Below, piece after piece: positions 26,015 through 34,937 of a stretch of 64,000 nucleotides of DNA. Where the stretch lies: NCBI RefSeq assembly GCF_034427655.1, contig NZ_JAXOFX010000008.1, positions 1-64,000 of the forward strand. The letters are read 5' to 3'. A program made the translations under genes and the position numbers. The notes below the pieces were generated by a model, which had not been told where the DNA came from, made no database searches, and saw only the letters and a list, made by a program, of their open reading frames with translations. Position 1 is the stretch's first letter. Every line of letters starts with the position of its first letter. Source of the DNA: Robertmurraya_A mangrovi. Its GTDB lineage: Bacteria; Bacillota; Bacilli; Bacillales; Cytobacillaceae.

Positions 26015-26034
26015 ACAAATGAAGCATAGTCATA

Positions 26035-26085
26035 ATAGGATTCTATCTTGGTAATATAACGAGTTGGATAGAATCCTATTTTTAA
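26035..26085 (+). terminator. Intrinsic terminator
   Basis: ATAGGATTCTATC and GATAGAATCCTAT form a 13-bp perfect stem with a 19-base loop, followed by TTTT. Confidence 0.85.
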
Positions 26086-26135
26086 GTTAAATAAACTGAA
26101 TATTTTGTGTTCTTTACGAAAAAGAGGTGATATGA

Positions 26136-27308
26136 ATGAACCGTGATGCTGTTATCGTATCAGCTGTAAGAACGGCGATTGGAAAACAGGGCGGAGCATT
26201 AGCGACGGTACCGGCCCATGTATTTGGGGCAGAAGTCATTAAGGAAGCCATTAAACGTGCAAACATTCAACCTGAAATGATAGATGACGTTATTATGGGA
26301 AATGTGATAAGTGGTGGCGGAAATATTGCTAGATTAACAGCTTTACAGACGGGTCTTTCACTCGAAATCCCTGGTTTAACGGTGGACCGTCAATGTGGAT
26401 CAGGGATTAACGCTATGAATTTAGCGGCTCAAGCCATTCAAGCTGGTGTGGGAGACGTGTATGTAGCGGGTGGTGTTGAAAGTATGAGTCGTGCACCTTA
26501 CTTAATGGATCGCCCGGAAAAACCATATAGTCCGATTCCTCCAAGTTTTAGAAAGTCACAGCTATCTCCTAAAGAAGTGGGAGACCCGCCGATGGGGATT
26601 ACAGCTGAGAATTTAGTTGAACAATACAAGATTTCTAGAGAAGAACAAGATGAGTTTTCCTATAACAGTCAACAAAAAATGGCTAGAGCAATGGAAGAAG
26701 GTCGATTTAATGAACAAATTTTACCGATCACGATTCCTGTGAAAAAAGGAGAACCTTTTGTATTTAGTCAAGACGAACATCCGCGTCCACAGACTACACT
26801 AGAAGCGCTATCCAAACTACAGCCAGCTTTCTTAAAAGGTGGTAGCGTAACAGCAGGAAGCAGCTCAGGATTGAATGATGGAGCAGCAGCCCTTGTTCTA
26901 ATGTCTCGAGCAAAGGCTGAAGAATTAAATCTTCAACCAATGGCCGTGATTAGAGCACAGGCAGTAGCAGGTGTTGACCCTAATGTAATGGGAATCGGAC
27001 CTGTCCCTGCAGTTAGAAAAGTGTTAAAAAAATCGGGTCTTACTTTGAATGACATGGATTTAATAGAAATTAACGAAGCCTTTGCTGCACAAGTCATCGC
27101 TTGTAATCGGGAGCTTCAAATGAATCTAGATAAAGTAAATGTAAACGGTGGTGCCATTGCTCATGGCCATCCATTAGGAGCAACAGGAGCAATTTTAGTA
27201 ACAAAAGCCGTTTATGAATTAAAAAGAATCAATGGTAGATATGCTTTAATTACCGCTTGTATCGGTGGAGGGCAAGGCATTGCCACTATTATCGAGAGAG
27301 AGTCTTAG
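26136..27308 (+). CDS. Acetyl-CoA C-acyltransferase (thiolase)
   Basis: This 390-aa thiolase has all catalytic elements: the nucleophile Cys in VDRQCGSGINAMN (about residue 87), INEAFAAQ with Asn (about 315), HGHPLGATG with His (about 348) and the second Cys in TACIGGGQG (about 378). It cleaves 3-ketoacyl-CoA to acetyl-CoA (or propionyl-CoA) plus a shortened acyl-CoA and so ends each round of beta-oxidation here. It starts behind GAGGTG and heads a run of genes ending with an acyl-CoA ligase and the importer. Confidence 0.93.
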   Translation: MNRDAVIVSAVRTAIGKQGGALATVPAHVFGAEVIKEAIKRANIQPEMIDDVIMGNVISGGGNIARLTALQTGLSLEIPGLTVDRQCGSGINAMNLAAQAIQAGVGDVYVAGGVESMSRAPYLMDRPEKPYSPIPPSFRKSQLSPKEVGDPPMGITAENLVEQYKISREEQDEFSYNSQQKMARAMEEGRFNEQILPITIPVKKGEPFVFSQDEHPRPQTTLEALSKLQPAFLKGGSVTAGSSSGLNDGAAALVLMSRAKAEELNLQPMAVIRAQAVAGVDPNVMGIGPVPAVRKVLKKSGLTLNDMDLIEINEAFAAQVIACNRELQMNLDKVNVNGGAIAHGHPLGATGAILVTKAVYELKRINGRYALITACIGGGQGIATIIERES

Positions 27309-27362
27309 AGAAAACGAGATACTATTTTTACAAAATGATAACGCTTACATAAAGGAGATGGA

Positions 27363-28322
27363 ATGATGAGTTTACACCCTGAAGTTAAAGCACTACTTGA
27401 TTTGTTTGCTTCAAGAGGGGTTCCTCCGCTTGAGGAACAATCGCTTGAAGAAGGCAGAAGAAGCTTTGAACTGTCAGCGAATCTATTGAGTAAGGCTGAA
27501 AAGCTAGCTAAGACAGAGGATTTGATGATCAAAGGGTTTCAAAATGAGATACGTGTTAGAGTGTATACACCTGAAGGGACTAGTGAAGAAAAAGCTGCTC
27601 TTGTCTATTTCCATGGTGGAGGTTGGGTGATTGGCAATATCGAGACACATGATGCTTTGTGCCATACTCTTTCAAATGAAGGAGATTGTATCGTCGTTTC
27701 TGTCGATTATAGCCTTGCCCCTGAAAGTAAATTCCCGGTTGCCGTGGAAGACGCCTATTTAGCAACAAAATGGGTGTTTGACCATGCTGCAGAATTATCG
27801 ATTGATTCAAATTTTATTGCCGTTGGGGGAGACAGTGCGGGAGGGAATCTAGCTGCAGTTGTTGGTTATTTAGCGGTACTTAGAAAAGGTCCTTCCATTG
27901 CTTATCAAATGTTGTTTTATCCATCAACTGGATATGAGCTTACCCCTTCCTATGAGAAATACGGAGAAGGTTATTACCTAACCAAATCAACGATGAATTG
28001 GTTCCGCGAGCAATATTTAAACAGTCCTGCTGATACACAAAATCCATTAGCCGCTCCTATGTTAATTCCAGACGATATCACACCACTTTTGCCACCTGCC
28101 TATATTATGACTGCCGAGTACGACCCGTTATGTGACGGAGGAGAGAATTTTGCAAAGAAACTTCAAGCTGCGGGTGTAGAAGCGAAATATGTTTGCGTTC
28201 CAGGATTAATTCATGGATTCCTAGGAATGACGGAGTTCCTTAAAGATGGTAAAAACGCCATGTTAGAGGCTGCTCGTGAATTAAAAGCAAGAAGTAGAAA
28301 CAAGGCTACTGAGAACATTTAA
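27363..28322 (+). CDS. Alpha/beta hydrolase (HSL/acetyl esterase family)
   Basis: This 319-aa esterase has the oxyanion-hole motif YFHGGGWVIG (about 82-91), the nucleophile elbow GGDSAGGN (about 155-162), Asp in TAEYDPLCDGG (about 250) and His in GLIHGF (about 280). It belongs to the hormone-sensitive-lipase group, which hydrolyses short or branched esters. Upstream is the thiolase, downstream an acyl-CoA synthetase, so it may release a free acid or alcohol from an ester substrate. Confidence 0.88.
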   Translation: MMSLHPEVKALLDLFASRGVPPLEEQSLEEGRRSFELSANLLSKAEKLAKTEDLMIKGFQNEIRVRVYTPEGTSEEKAALVYFHGGGWVIGNIETHDALCHTLSNEGDCIVVSVDYSLAPESKFPVAVEDAYLATKWVFDHAAELSIDSNFIAVGGDSAGGNLAAVVGYLAVLRKGPSIAYQMLFYPSTGYELTPSYEKYGEGYYLTKSTMNWFREQYLNSPADTQNPLAAPMLIPDDITPLLPPAYIMTAEYDPLCDGGENFAKKLQAAGVEAKYVCVPGLIHGFLGMTEFLKDGKNAMLEAARELKARSRNKATENI

Positions 28323-28373
28323 AGTCTCAGATTTTCTATTCTAGGTTAGAACAAGAGTAAAGGAGAGTTGCTC

Positions 28374-30050
28374 ATGCAAACATTGCATTTTAACCACTGG
28401 CCTAAAATATCTAAATCGTTAACCGTGCCAGCTACGTCTCTATATGAAAATTTATATGTGAGTGCAAGACGCTATCCTGAGCACGATGCGATATATTTTT
28501 ATGGTAACACCCTCTCATACAAAAAGCTGGAAGAAGAGGTTAACCAATTAGCAGGATTTCTTCAGCAAAAATTAGGTGTTGAGACTGGAGATCGGGTATT
28601 ACTTTTTATGCAAAATTCACCACAGTTTGTGATTGGTTTTTACGCATTAGTAAGAGCGAATGCCGTCGTCGTTCCTATTAATCCGATGTTAACTGCAGAC
28701 GAATTGAGTTTTTATATAAAAGATTGTGGAATCACAACCGTAATAGTTGGTCAGGAACTTTATAGTAAAGTTCAGCCATTGTTAAATTCGACTTCCCTTG
28801 AACATGTCGTGGTTGCTGCCTATTCCGATTACAAAGGAGAAGAGTTCAAAGGGACATTACCTCCTGAGGTGGAAGCGCCTCGAGCCGTTTTTAACGTATC
28901 AAATCACTATCTTTGGAATGAAGCCATTGAAGCGAACTTCCAACCTACTGAACACACGATGAAGGCAGATGACCTAGTTGTCCTTCCGTATACGTCAGGA
29001 ACTACCGGACTACCGAAAGGATGTATACACACTAATCGAACCGTTCAAGCCAATACGGTAGGAGCTTATCATTGGTCAGGAGTTACAACGAATGCGGTTC
29101 ATTTAATGACTTTACCACTCTTTCATGTAACCGGAATGGTTCATAGTATGCACATGCCAATCTTTAGTGGAAGTACGATGGCTATTTTAACAAGATGGAA
29201 CCGTGAAAATGCCGTTGAACTTATAAAAGAGAAAGGATGCACTCACTGGGTAGCGATTGCAACCATGATTGTTGATTTCCTAGCCAATCCAAATTTGAAA
29301 CCGGAAGACATCTCTTCGTTAGTATCCATTTCAGGTGGGGGAGCAGCTCTACCGGAAGCGGTTGGTGAAAAGCTATTCAACCTAACTGGATTAAAATTTG
29401 TTGAAGGTTACGGACTATCTGAAACGATCGCCCAAACTCATTTTAATCCACCGGATCGACCAAAGATGCAATGCTTAGGTGTTCCGTCCTTCGATGTTGA
29501 TGCCCGTATTATAGAACCGACTACCAACAAGGAACTAGGTATTGGAGAAATTGGCGAAATTGTGGTGAATGGTCCGCAAGTAATGGTGGGTTATTATAAC
29601 CGAGACGATGAAAATAGAAGTTCTTTCATCGAATTGGATGGGAAACGGTTCTTTAGAACAGGAGATATTGGTCGTTATGATGAGGAAGGGTACTTCTTTA
29701 TGGTTGATCGTGTAAAAAGAATGATCAATGCGTCCGGCTATAAAGTGTGGCCAACAGAGATTGAGTCCTACCTGTATAAACATCCAGCCATACAGCAAGC
29801 TGTTGTAGTTGGTGTTCCTGATTCTAAAAGAGGAGAATCGGTGAAAGCATTTGTCATCTTAAATGACGGATATGAAAACCAAATCACGGAAGAAGAGATT
29901 ATTGAGTGGTCCAAACAGCATATGGCTGCTTATAAATATCCGAGACAAGTGGAGTTTCGAAAACAGTTCCCAATGACGAGTAGCGGGAAAATTTTATGGC
30001 GAAAGCTTCAGGAAGAGGAATGGGAAAAAGCGGAACAACAATCTAGATAG
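28374..30050 (+). CDS. Acyl-CoA synthetase (AMP-forming), long/medium-chain type
   Basis: This 558-aa ligase has YTSGTTGLPKGCIHTN (about 207), GYGLSETIAQTHFNPPDRPK (about 345), RFFRTGDIGRYDEEGYFFMVDRVKRMINASGYKVWPTE (about 425-462) and the C-terminal catalytic Lys in TSSGKILWRKLQ. ATG at 28374 follows AGGAGAG by six bases; a TTG two codons earlier is less likely. It precedes the Liv-type importer by 50 bases, so imported acid could be activated directly on entry. Confidence 0.92.
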   Translation: MQTLHFNHWPKISKSLTVPATSLYENLYVSARRYPEHDAIYFYGNTLSYKKLEEEVNQLAGFLQQKLGVETGDRVLLFMQNSPQFVIGFYALVRANAVVVPINPMLTADELSFYIKDCGITTVIVGQELYSKVQPLLNSTSLEHVVVAAYSDYKGEEFKGTLPPEVEAPRAVFNVSNHYLWNEAIEANFQPTEHTMKADDLVVLPYTSGTTGLPKGCIHTNRTVQANTVGAYHWSGVTTNAVHLMTLPLFHVTGMVHSMHMPIFSGSTMAILTRWNRENAVELIKEKGCTHWVAIATMIVDFLANPNLKPEDISSLVSISGGGAALPEAVGEKLFNLTGLKFVEGYGLSETIAQTHFNPPDRPKMQCLGVPSFDVDARIIEPTTNKELGIGEIGEIVVNGPQVMVGYYNRDDENRSSFIELDGKRFFRTGDIGRYDEEGYFFMVDRVKRMINASGYKVWPTEIESYLYKHPAIQQAVVVGVPDSKRGESVKAFVILNDGYENQITEEEIIEWSKQHMAAYKYPRQVEFRKQFPMTSSGKILWRKLQEEEWEKAEQQSR

Positions 30051-30099
30051 AAGCCTCCTGAACGTGTAAACAATGACCCTTTAAATAAGGAGGAGAAAC

Positions 30100-30963
30100 A
30101 TGGAGATTTTCATTCAACAGTTGTTTAACGGATTAACCATTGGTAGTGTCTATGCCCTTGTTGCTCTTGGATTAACGCTTGTATATGGAATATTGCACAT
30201 CCCAAATTTTGCCCACGGTGCCCTCTATATGATGGGTGGATACGTTACGTTAACGATGATGACCAAGTTTGGTTTCCATTATTGGATTGCTATCTTTGTT
30301 TCGATCATTGTGGTTGGTTTCTTAGGTGTTTTGATGGAAAGGTTTGTGTTTTACCCGCTCCGGGAAGCACCACCAATCCATGATAAGATTGCCGCAATTG
30401 GAATTTTGTTATTCTTAGAAGCATTTGCTCATTTCGTGTGGGGGGCCGATTACCAAATGATGCCTTCCCCATATGGGCAAGTGGTCCAATTTTTTGGGTT
30501 AACTTTTACGATGCAAAGATTGCTAATCATTTTCTTTGCAATTATCGTCATGGTCCTCCTTTATGTATTCTTGAAAAAAACATATACAGGGTCTACCATC
30601 ATCGCTATGTCCCAGGATCGGGATGGAGCAAGTTTAGTTGGAATTAATACAAACAAAGTGGCGATGTTAACCTTCTTTATCTCAGGGGGATTAGCAGCCA
30701 TTGCCTGTTCGCTAACGGCGCCTATTAATCTCGTTTTTCCTGGTATGGGTCAACTCGTTATCCTAAAAGCCTTTGTTATTATCATTCTTGGTGGAATGGG
30801 CAGCATACCAGGGGCCATCATTGGTGGGTATATATTAGGACTTAGTGAAAGCCTAGGGGCTACCTATCTATCTAATGATTATAAAGATATCATTGCTTTT
30901 GTTCTCCTGGTCGTAATCCTATCCGTTAAACCAACTGGGCTCTTTGCAAAGGGGGGACATTAA
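30100..30963 (+). CDS. livH: Branched-chain amino acid-type ABC transporter permease LivH
   Basis: This 287-aa membrane protein has eight or so helices and the LivH strings NGLTIGSVYALVALGLTLVYGI (start), NFAHGALYM and GGMGSIPGAIIGG (about 230). It forms one half of the membrane channel of a Liv-type importer. The stop codon overlaps the start of livM (TAATG). In catabolic islands such importers take up acids rather than amino acids; substrate cannot be read from the sequence. Confidence 0.92.
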   Translation: MEIFIQQLFNGLTIGSVYALVALGLTLVYGILHIPNFAHGALYMMGGYVTLTMMTKFGFHYWIAIFVSIIVVGFLGVLMERFVFYPLREAPPIHDKIAAIGILLFLEAFAHFVWGADYQMMPSPYGQVVQFFGLTFTMQRLLIIFFAIIVMVLLYVFLKKTYTGSTIIAMSQDRDGASLVGINTNKVAMLTFFISGGLAAIACSLTAPINLVFPGMGQLVILKAFVIIILGGMGSIPGAIIGGYILGLSESLGATYLSNDYKDIIAFVLLVVILSVKPTGLFAKGGH

Positions 30964-31976
30964 TGGCTAAGATACTAAATCAGAGGAACATCATTATTGC
31001 CTTCATTTTATTTGCCATAGTCTTTCCTTTCATCACACAAAATGGATACTTTATTCACGTAATGACTCTTTCGTTCATCTGGATGATTGGCGTATACGGC
31101 TTAAATTTATTAGCAGGGTACACGGGCTACCTTTCCTTAGCACACGCCGGCTTTTTTGCTATAGGAGCCTACTCATTAGGCATATTAACGGTAAAAGCAC
31201 AGATGAACTTCTGGTTGGCATTTGTATTAGCTTTATTGATTACTAGTGTTTTAGGATTCCTCATCGGTTTAGTCGCTTTAAGAACGAAAGAGCACTTTTT
31301 TGCCATCTATACCTTATGTGTTGGATATATCATCTATCTCGTTATTGATAAGTGGGATAGTCTAACGGAAGGTGTGCGTGGTCTGATTGGGATCCCTGCT
31401 CCAGGAAACATTGGTCCCCTGAGCTTTGAGACCCCTTTATCTCAGTATTATTTAGTATTGTTCATTCTATTATTAGTCGTGCTTGTGATGTATAGAATCG
31501 TACATTCGTTAACAGGAAGAACGTATATCGCAATTCGAAATAGCGAAGATTTAGCCCAAACGATTGGTATTTCTACAACGAAAAATAAACTGACCGTCTT
31601 TGTTCTATCTACATTTTTTGCCGGCTTAGCAGGTGCTCTTTATGCCTCATTTGTCCGCTTTATTGGACCGGACATTGGAAATATTGTCATTACCTTTGAT
31701 TTATTAACATATCTGCTTATTGGTGGGATTGGCACCTTGTCTGGTCCTATCGTTGGGACGATTTTAATTGTTTGGATTTCACAACAACTTCAATTTTTAC
31801 AGGATTATCGTATGTTGATATTCGGTCCTGTTTTAACATTACTCATTATTTTTTATCCAAGAGGAATTGTAGGAGCCTTTTACACATGGAAAGCAAAGAG
31901 AGAAATGAAAAAGCAACTACAATCTAGTAAAACCGAAGCGGTAGTCATTTCAAATGAACAAGTAAAGGAGGGGTAA
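30963..31976 (+). CDS. livM: Branched-chain amino acid-type ABC transporter permease LivM
   Basis: This 337-aa permease has LNLLAGYTGYLSLAHAGFFAIGAY (about 47-70) and GGIGTLSGPIVGT (about 258), the hallmarks of LivM. About ten membrane helices are visible, followed by a basic cytoplasmic tail. It pairs with LivH; one-base overlap upstream and two-base gap to livG downstream show tight coupling. Confidence 0.92.
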   Translation: MAKILNQRNIIIAFILFAIVFPFITQNGYFIHVMTLSFIWMIGVYGLNLLAGYTGYLSLAHAGFFAIGAYSLGILTVKAQMNFWLAFVLALLITSVLGFLIGLVALRTKEHFFAIYTLCVGYIIYLVIDKWDSLTEGVRGLIGIPAPGNIGPLSFETPLSQYYLVLFILLLVVLVMYRIVHSLTGRTYIAIRNSEDLAQTIGISTTKNKLTVFVLSTFFAGLAGALYASFVRFIGPDIGNIVITFDLLTYLLIGGIGTLSGPIVGTILIVWISQQLQFLQDYRMLIFGPVLTLLIIFYPRGIVGAFYTWKAKREMKKQLQSSKTEAVVISNEQVKEG

Positions 31977-31978
31977 CC

Positions 31979-32743
31979 ATGTTTTTAGTGACACAACAAT
32001 TGACAAAAAAATTTGGAGGGTTAGTTGCAGTCAATGAAGTTGATTTTTCCATCGAAAAAGGGAAAATCAATGCTATCATTGGACCAAATGGTGCTGGGAA
32101 GTCTACTTTTTTCAATTTAATTAGTGGTTTTCACCCTCCTAGTGCTGGAAAAGTGATCTTCAAAGGAATTGATATTACGAACATGCCGTCCAATAAAATA
32201 GCAGAACTCGGAATCGCACGCACCTTTCAAACAACGAATCTCTTTGAGCAAGCAACTGTTTTGGATAATGTAATTGTAGGACATCGATTGCGTACAAAAT
32301 CAAACTTACTTGATGCAATTTTTCGAACGAAGAGATTAAAGCTAGAAGAAGAACAATGCCGTGAAAAAGCAATGGAAGTCATTGAATTTACCGGATTAAA
32401 AAAAGTGACGGGGAAGCTTGTTGGTAGTTTAACACAGGAAGAAAAGAAACGTACCGCTTTTGCATTGGCACTTGCTACGGATCCTGAAATCTTATTTCTT
32501 GATGAACCAGCAGCAGGGGTGAATCCAGATGAAACAGAAGGTTTAGCAGAATTGATGAAAAAAATGGTTCAAAAAGGCATTACGGTCTGCTTAATTGAAC
32601 ACAAAATGCAGATGATTATGAAGCTTGCAGATAAAATCATGGTTTTAAATTATGGTGAAAAAATAGCAGAGGGAACTCCAGAAGAGATTAGAAATAATCC
32701 AACCGTTATTAAAGCTTATCTAGGAGGGAGTGCCATTGCTTAA
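31979..32743 (+). CDS. livG: ABC transporter ATP-binding protein LivG, atypical signature motif
   Basis: This 254-aa ATPase has Walker A GPNGAGKST (about 35-43), Q-loop FQTTNLFEQ, Walker B EILFLDEPAAGVNP (about 170) and the H-loop His in CLIEHKM. LivG identity follows from the AAGVNP string and the C-terminal PEEIRNNPTVIKAYLG. The signature usually reads L-x-x-G-Q or LTLGE; here it is GSLTQEEKKRTAFALAL (about 152), with Glu at the normally invariant Gly. Whether hydrolysis is altered is unknown. The 3' end overlaps livF. Confidence 0.9.
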   Translation: MFLVTQQLTKKFGGLVAVNEVDFSIEKGKINAIIGPNGAGKSTFFNLISGFHPPSAGKVIFKGIDITNMPSNKIAELGIARTFQTTNLFEQATVLDNVIVGHRLRTKSNLLDAIFRTKRLKLEEEQCREKAMEVIEFTGLKKVTGKLVGSLTQEEKKRTAFALALATDPEILFLDEPAAGVNPDETEGLAELMKKMVQKGITVCLIEHKMQMIMKLADKIMVLNYGEKIAEGTPEEIRNNPTVIKAYLGGSAIA

Positions 32744-33443
32744 ATTAAGTAACGTTGACGTTAAATATGGCAGTTTTACCGCTATTCAAAATATTAATCT
32801 TGAGGTGGAAGAAGGGCAAGTGGTTGTATTACTAGGAGCCAATGGGGCTGGTAAAAGTACTACTTTCAAGACGATTAGTGGGTTAAATAAACCCTCTCGG
32901 GGAGAAATTCTTTTTGAAGGAATGTCCACTGGGAAATGGGCTCCAGAAAAGAAGGTGCAATTAGGGATTGTCCAATGTGCAGAAGGAAGAAAGCTTTTTC
33001 CGGCTATGACAGTCTATGAAAATTTGAAAATGGGAGCTTACGTTCATAGAAGAAATAAAAAGCTGATTAAAGAAACACTTGAGCATGTGTATGAATTATT
33101 TCCTATCCTAGAGGAAAAACAACACGATGCATCAGGTTCTTTAAGCGGTGGACAGCAACAAATGCTAGCGATTGGCAGAGCACTCATGGCAAAACCAAAA
33201 CTCCTGCTATTAGATGAACCATCTATTGGGCTAGCTCCGCTAATTGTCGAACAGATGTTTGAAGTCATACAGAAGATTAATAGAGAAGGGACAACGATTC
33301 TGTTAGCGGAACAAAATGCCCATGCGGCGTTAAAAATTGCTCATAAAGGTTATGTGTTTGAAAATGGTTCCGTTGTTCTTCAAGGAACGTCAGAAGAGTT
33401 ATTTTCTAACGATGAAATTAGGAAAGCTTATATAGGTGCATAG
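32736..33443 (+). CDS. livF: ABC transporter ATP-binding protein LivF
   Basis: This 235-aa ATPase has Walker A GANGAGKST, Q-loop CAEGRKLFPAMTVYENL, a fully normal signature LSGGQQQMLAIGRALM (about 135) and Walker B LLLLDEPSIGLAP, then AEQNAHAAL with the switch residue after the Walker B region. The start is probably TTG 32736, eight bases after AGGAGG; GTG at 32730 is possible. It overlaps livG and would form a heterodimer with LivG. Confidence 0.92.
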   Translation: MLKLSNVDVKYGSFTAIQNINLEVEEGQVVVLLGANGAGKSTTFKTISGLNKPSRGEILFEGMSTGKWAPEKKVQLGIVQCAEGRKLFPAMTVYENLKMGAYVHRRNKKLIKETLEHVYELFPILEEKQHDASGSLSGGQQQMLAIGRALMAKPKLLLLDEPSIGLAPLIVEQMFEVIQKINREGTTILLAEQNAHAALKIAHKGYVFENGSVVLQGTSEELFSNDEIRKAYIGA

Positions 33444-33537
33444 TTGCCTTCCTTACTTTTAGAGGAGGTGGTCGGCAGGAGGTATCACTTTCGAATTCAG
33501 AATTTTTAGAAATAAATTTATAAGGGGGAAAAATCGG

Positions 33538-34749
33538 ATGAAAAAAACAAAAATGCTATCCTTTTTGAGTTTAATTTTTGTTCTCATGTTTAGTTTGGTT
33601 GCCTGCAACACGAATGAGCCTACTAAAACAACGGAAGATCCGAATAAAACAGATGATAAAGGCAGTGCAGAAGTGGGTATGGTCAACATCGGTTATACTG
33701 GACCTCTAAGTGGACCTGCTGCACTTTATGGTGAGCGTACATTAAACGGAGTTAAAATGGCAGCAGAAGAGATTAATAATGCTGGCGGTTTTGAAGTCAA
33801 CGGTAAGAAATATAAGCTTAATGTCGTATCACTAGATGATAAGTACCTACCGAATGAAGCGGGAGCCAATGCAAAGAGACTGATGCAAGAAAATAAAACC
33901 CCTATTATTTTCACTCCTCATAGTGGTGGAGTAGCTGCCTTACAAGTATTTAACCAACAGGATAAATTCATTATTGGAGCATACACAAGTGAACCTAAGA
34001 TTACTGAAACAGGAAATAAATTAACCGTACGAATTCCTCCAAGATATGACGGCTATATTGAACCGTTTACTAAATATACAATGGATAATTTCGGAAAGAA
34101 AATAGCGTTTTTACCTACTGCTTCACAATACGGAAAAGACTGGGCTGAAAAATTACAGCCTCATTGGGAAGCACAAGGCGGGGAAGTAGTTTTCAACTCT
34201 TCGATTGATTTCACGAAGGAAACGGACTTCTTTACTTTAATCACCAATGCTTTAAAAGAAAAGCCGGATGTCTTGTTTATCGGTGGGGCATCTGAACCAA
34301 CAGCGAAAGTGGCCAAACAAGCGAGAGAATTAGGGTTCAAAGGTGGATTCATCGTCATGGATCAGGCCAAATTTGATGAAATGAAACGAGTGACTGGTTC
34401 TTACGAATTGTTAAATGGATCGATTGGGGTCATGCCTTTAGTTAACTCCGACAGTCCAGCGATTCCAGATTTCGTCAAGAACTATAACGCCAAATACAAG
34501 GAAGATCCAGGTTCTGAAGCGGGATTAAACTATATTGCGATGCATATTTTTGTAGAGGCAATGAAAGCGGCTGGATCGGTAGATGATCCGGAAAAAATTA
34601 GAGCTCATATGCAAGATGGGTTAGACAATTTACCAGAGGATAAAAAGGTTTATGTGATTCCTACTATTGATGCAAATGGTGGTTTTGAAGCAGAGTTAAT
34701 TGTTGCAGCTGTTGAAAACGGTGAGATTGTGCCGATTAAAGTGGATTAA
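33538..34749 (+). CDS. Liv-type ABC transporter substrate-binding lipoprotein
   Basis: This 403-aa lipoprotein has a signal peptide ending in FSLVAC (lipid-modified Cys at residue 23) and a Thr/Asp-rich linker. It belongs to the periplasmic-binding-protein type 1 fold: IGYTGPLSGPAALYGERTLNGVKMAAEEIN (about 50-80), LQVFNQQDKFIIG and DVLFIGGASEP. It captures the imported compound outside the cell. It follows livF by 94 bases and ends the operon with its own terminator. The pocket cannot be interpreted from sequence. Confidence 0.92.
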   Translation: MKKTKMLSFLSLIFVLMFSLVACNTNEPTKTTEDPNKTDDKGSAEVGMVNIGYTGPLSGPAALYGERTLNGVKMAAEEINNAGGFEVNGKKYKLNVVSLDDKYLPNEAGANAKRLMQENKTPIIFTPHSGGVAALQVFNQQDKFIIGAYTSEPKITETGNKLTVRIPPRYDGYIEPFTKYTMDNFGKKIAFLPTASQYGKDWAEKLQPHWEAQGGEVVFNSSIDFTKETDFFTLITNALKEKPDVLFIGGASEPTAKVAKQARELGFKGGFIVMDQAKFDEMKRVTGSYELLNGSIGVMPLVNSDSPAIPDFVKNYNAKYKEDPGSEAGLNYIAMHIFVEAMKAAGSVDDPEKIRAHMQDGLDNLPEDKKVYVIPTIDANGGFEAELIVAAVENGEIVPIKVD

Positions 34750-34758
34750 TAAGAGAGA

Positions 34759-34792
34759 GCTAGCAGTTTTTATGACTGCTGGCTTTTATTTT
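34759..34792 (+). terminator. Terminator of the importer operon
   Basis: GCTAGCAG pairs with CTGCTGGC (one wobble) across a 9-base loop, followed by TTTTATTTT. Marks the end of the catabolic island. Confidence 0.75.
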
Positions 34793-34937
34793 GTTGAATA
34801 TTCCTAGTACTTTTTTCATAAGTTACTCACAAAAATGTATAGACAGAAGTTCTATTTATTAATAAAATCTTCAAGTGACTACTAAGTATGTGTGAGTTAG
34901 AATGATAGTTAGATATTTAAGTATGAGGAGCCGTTAC

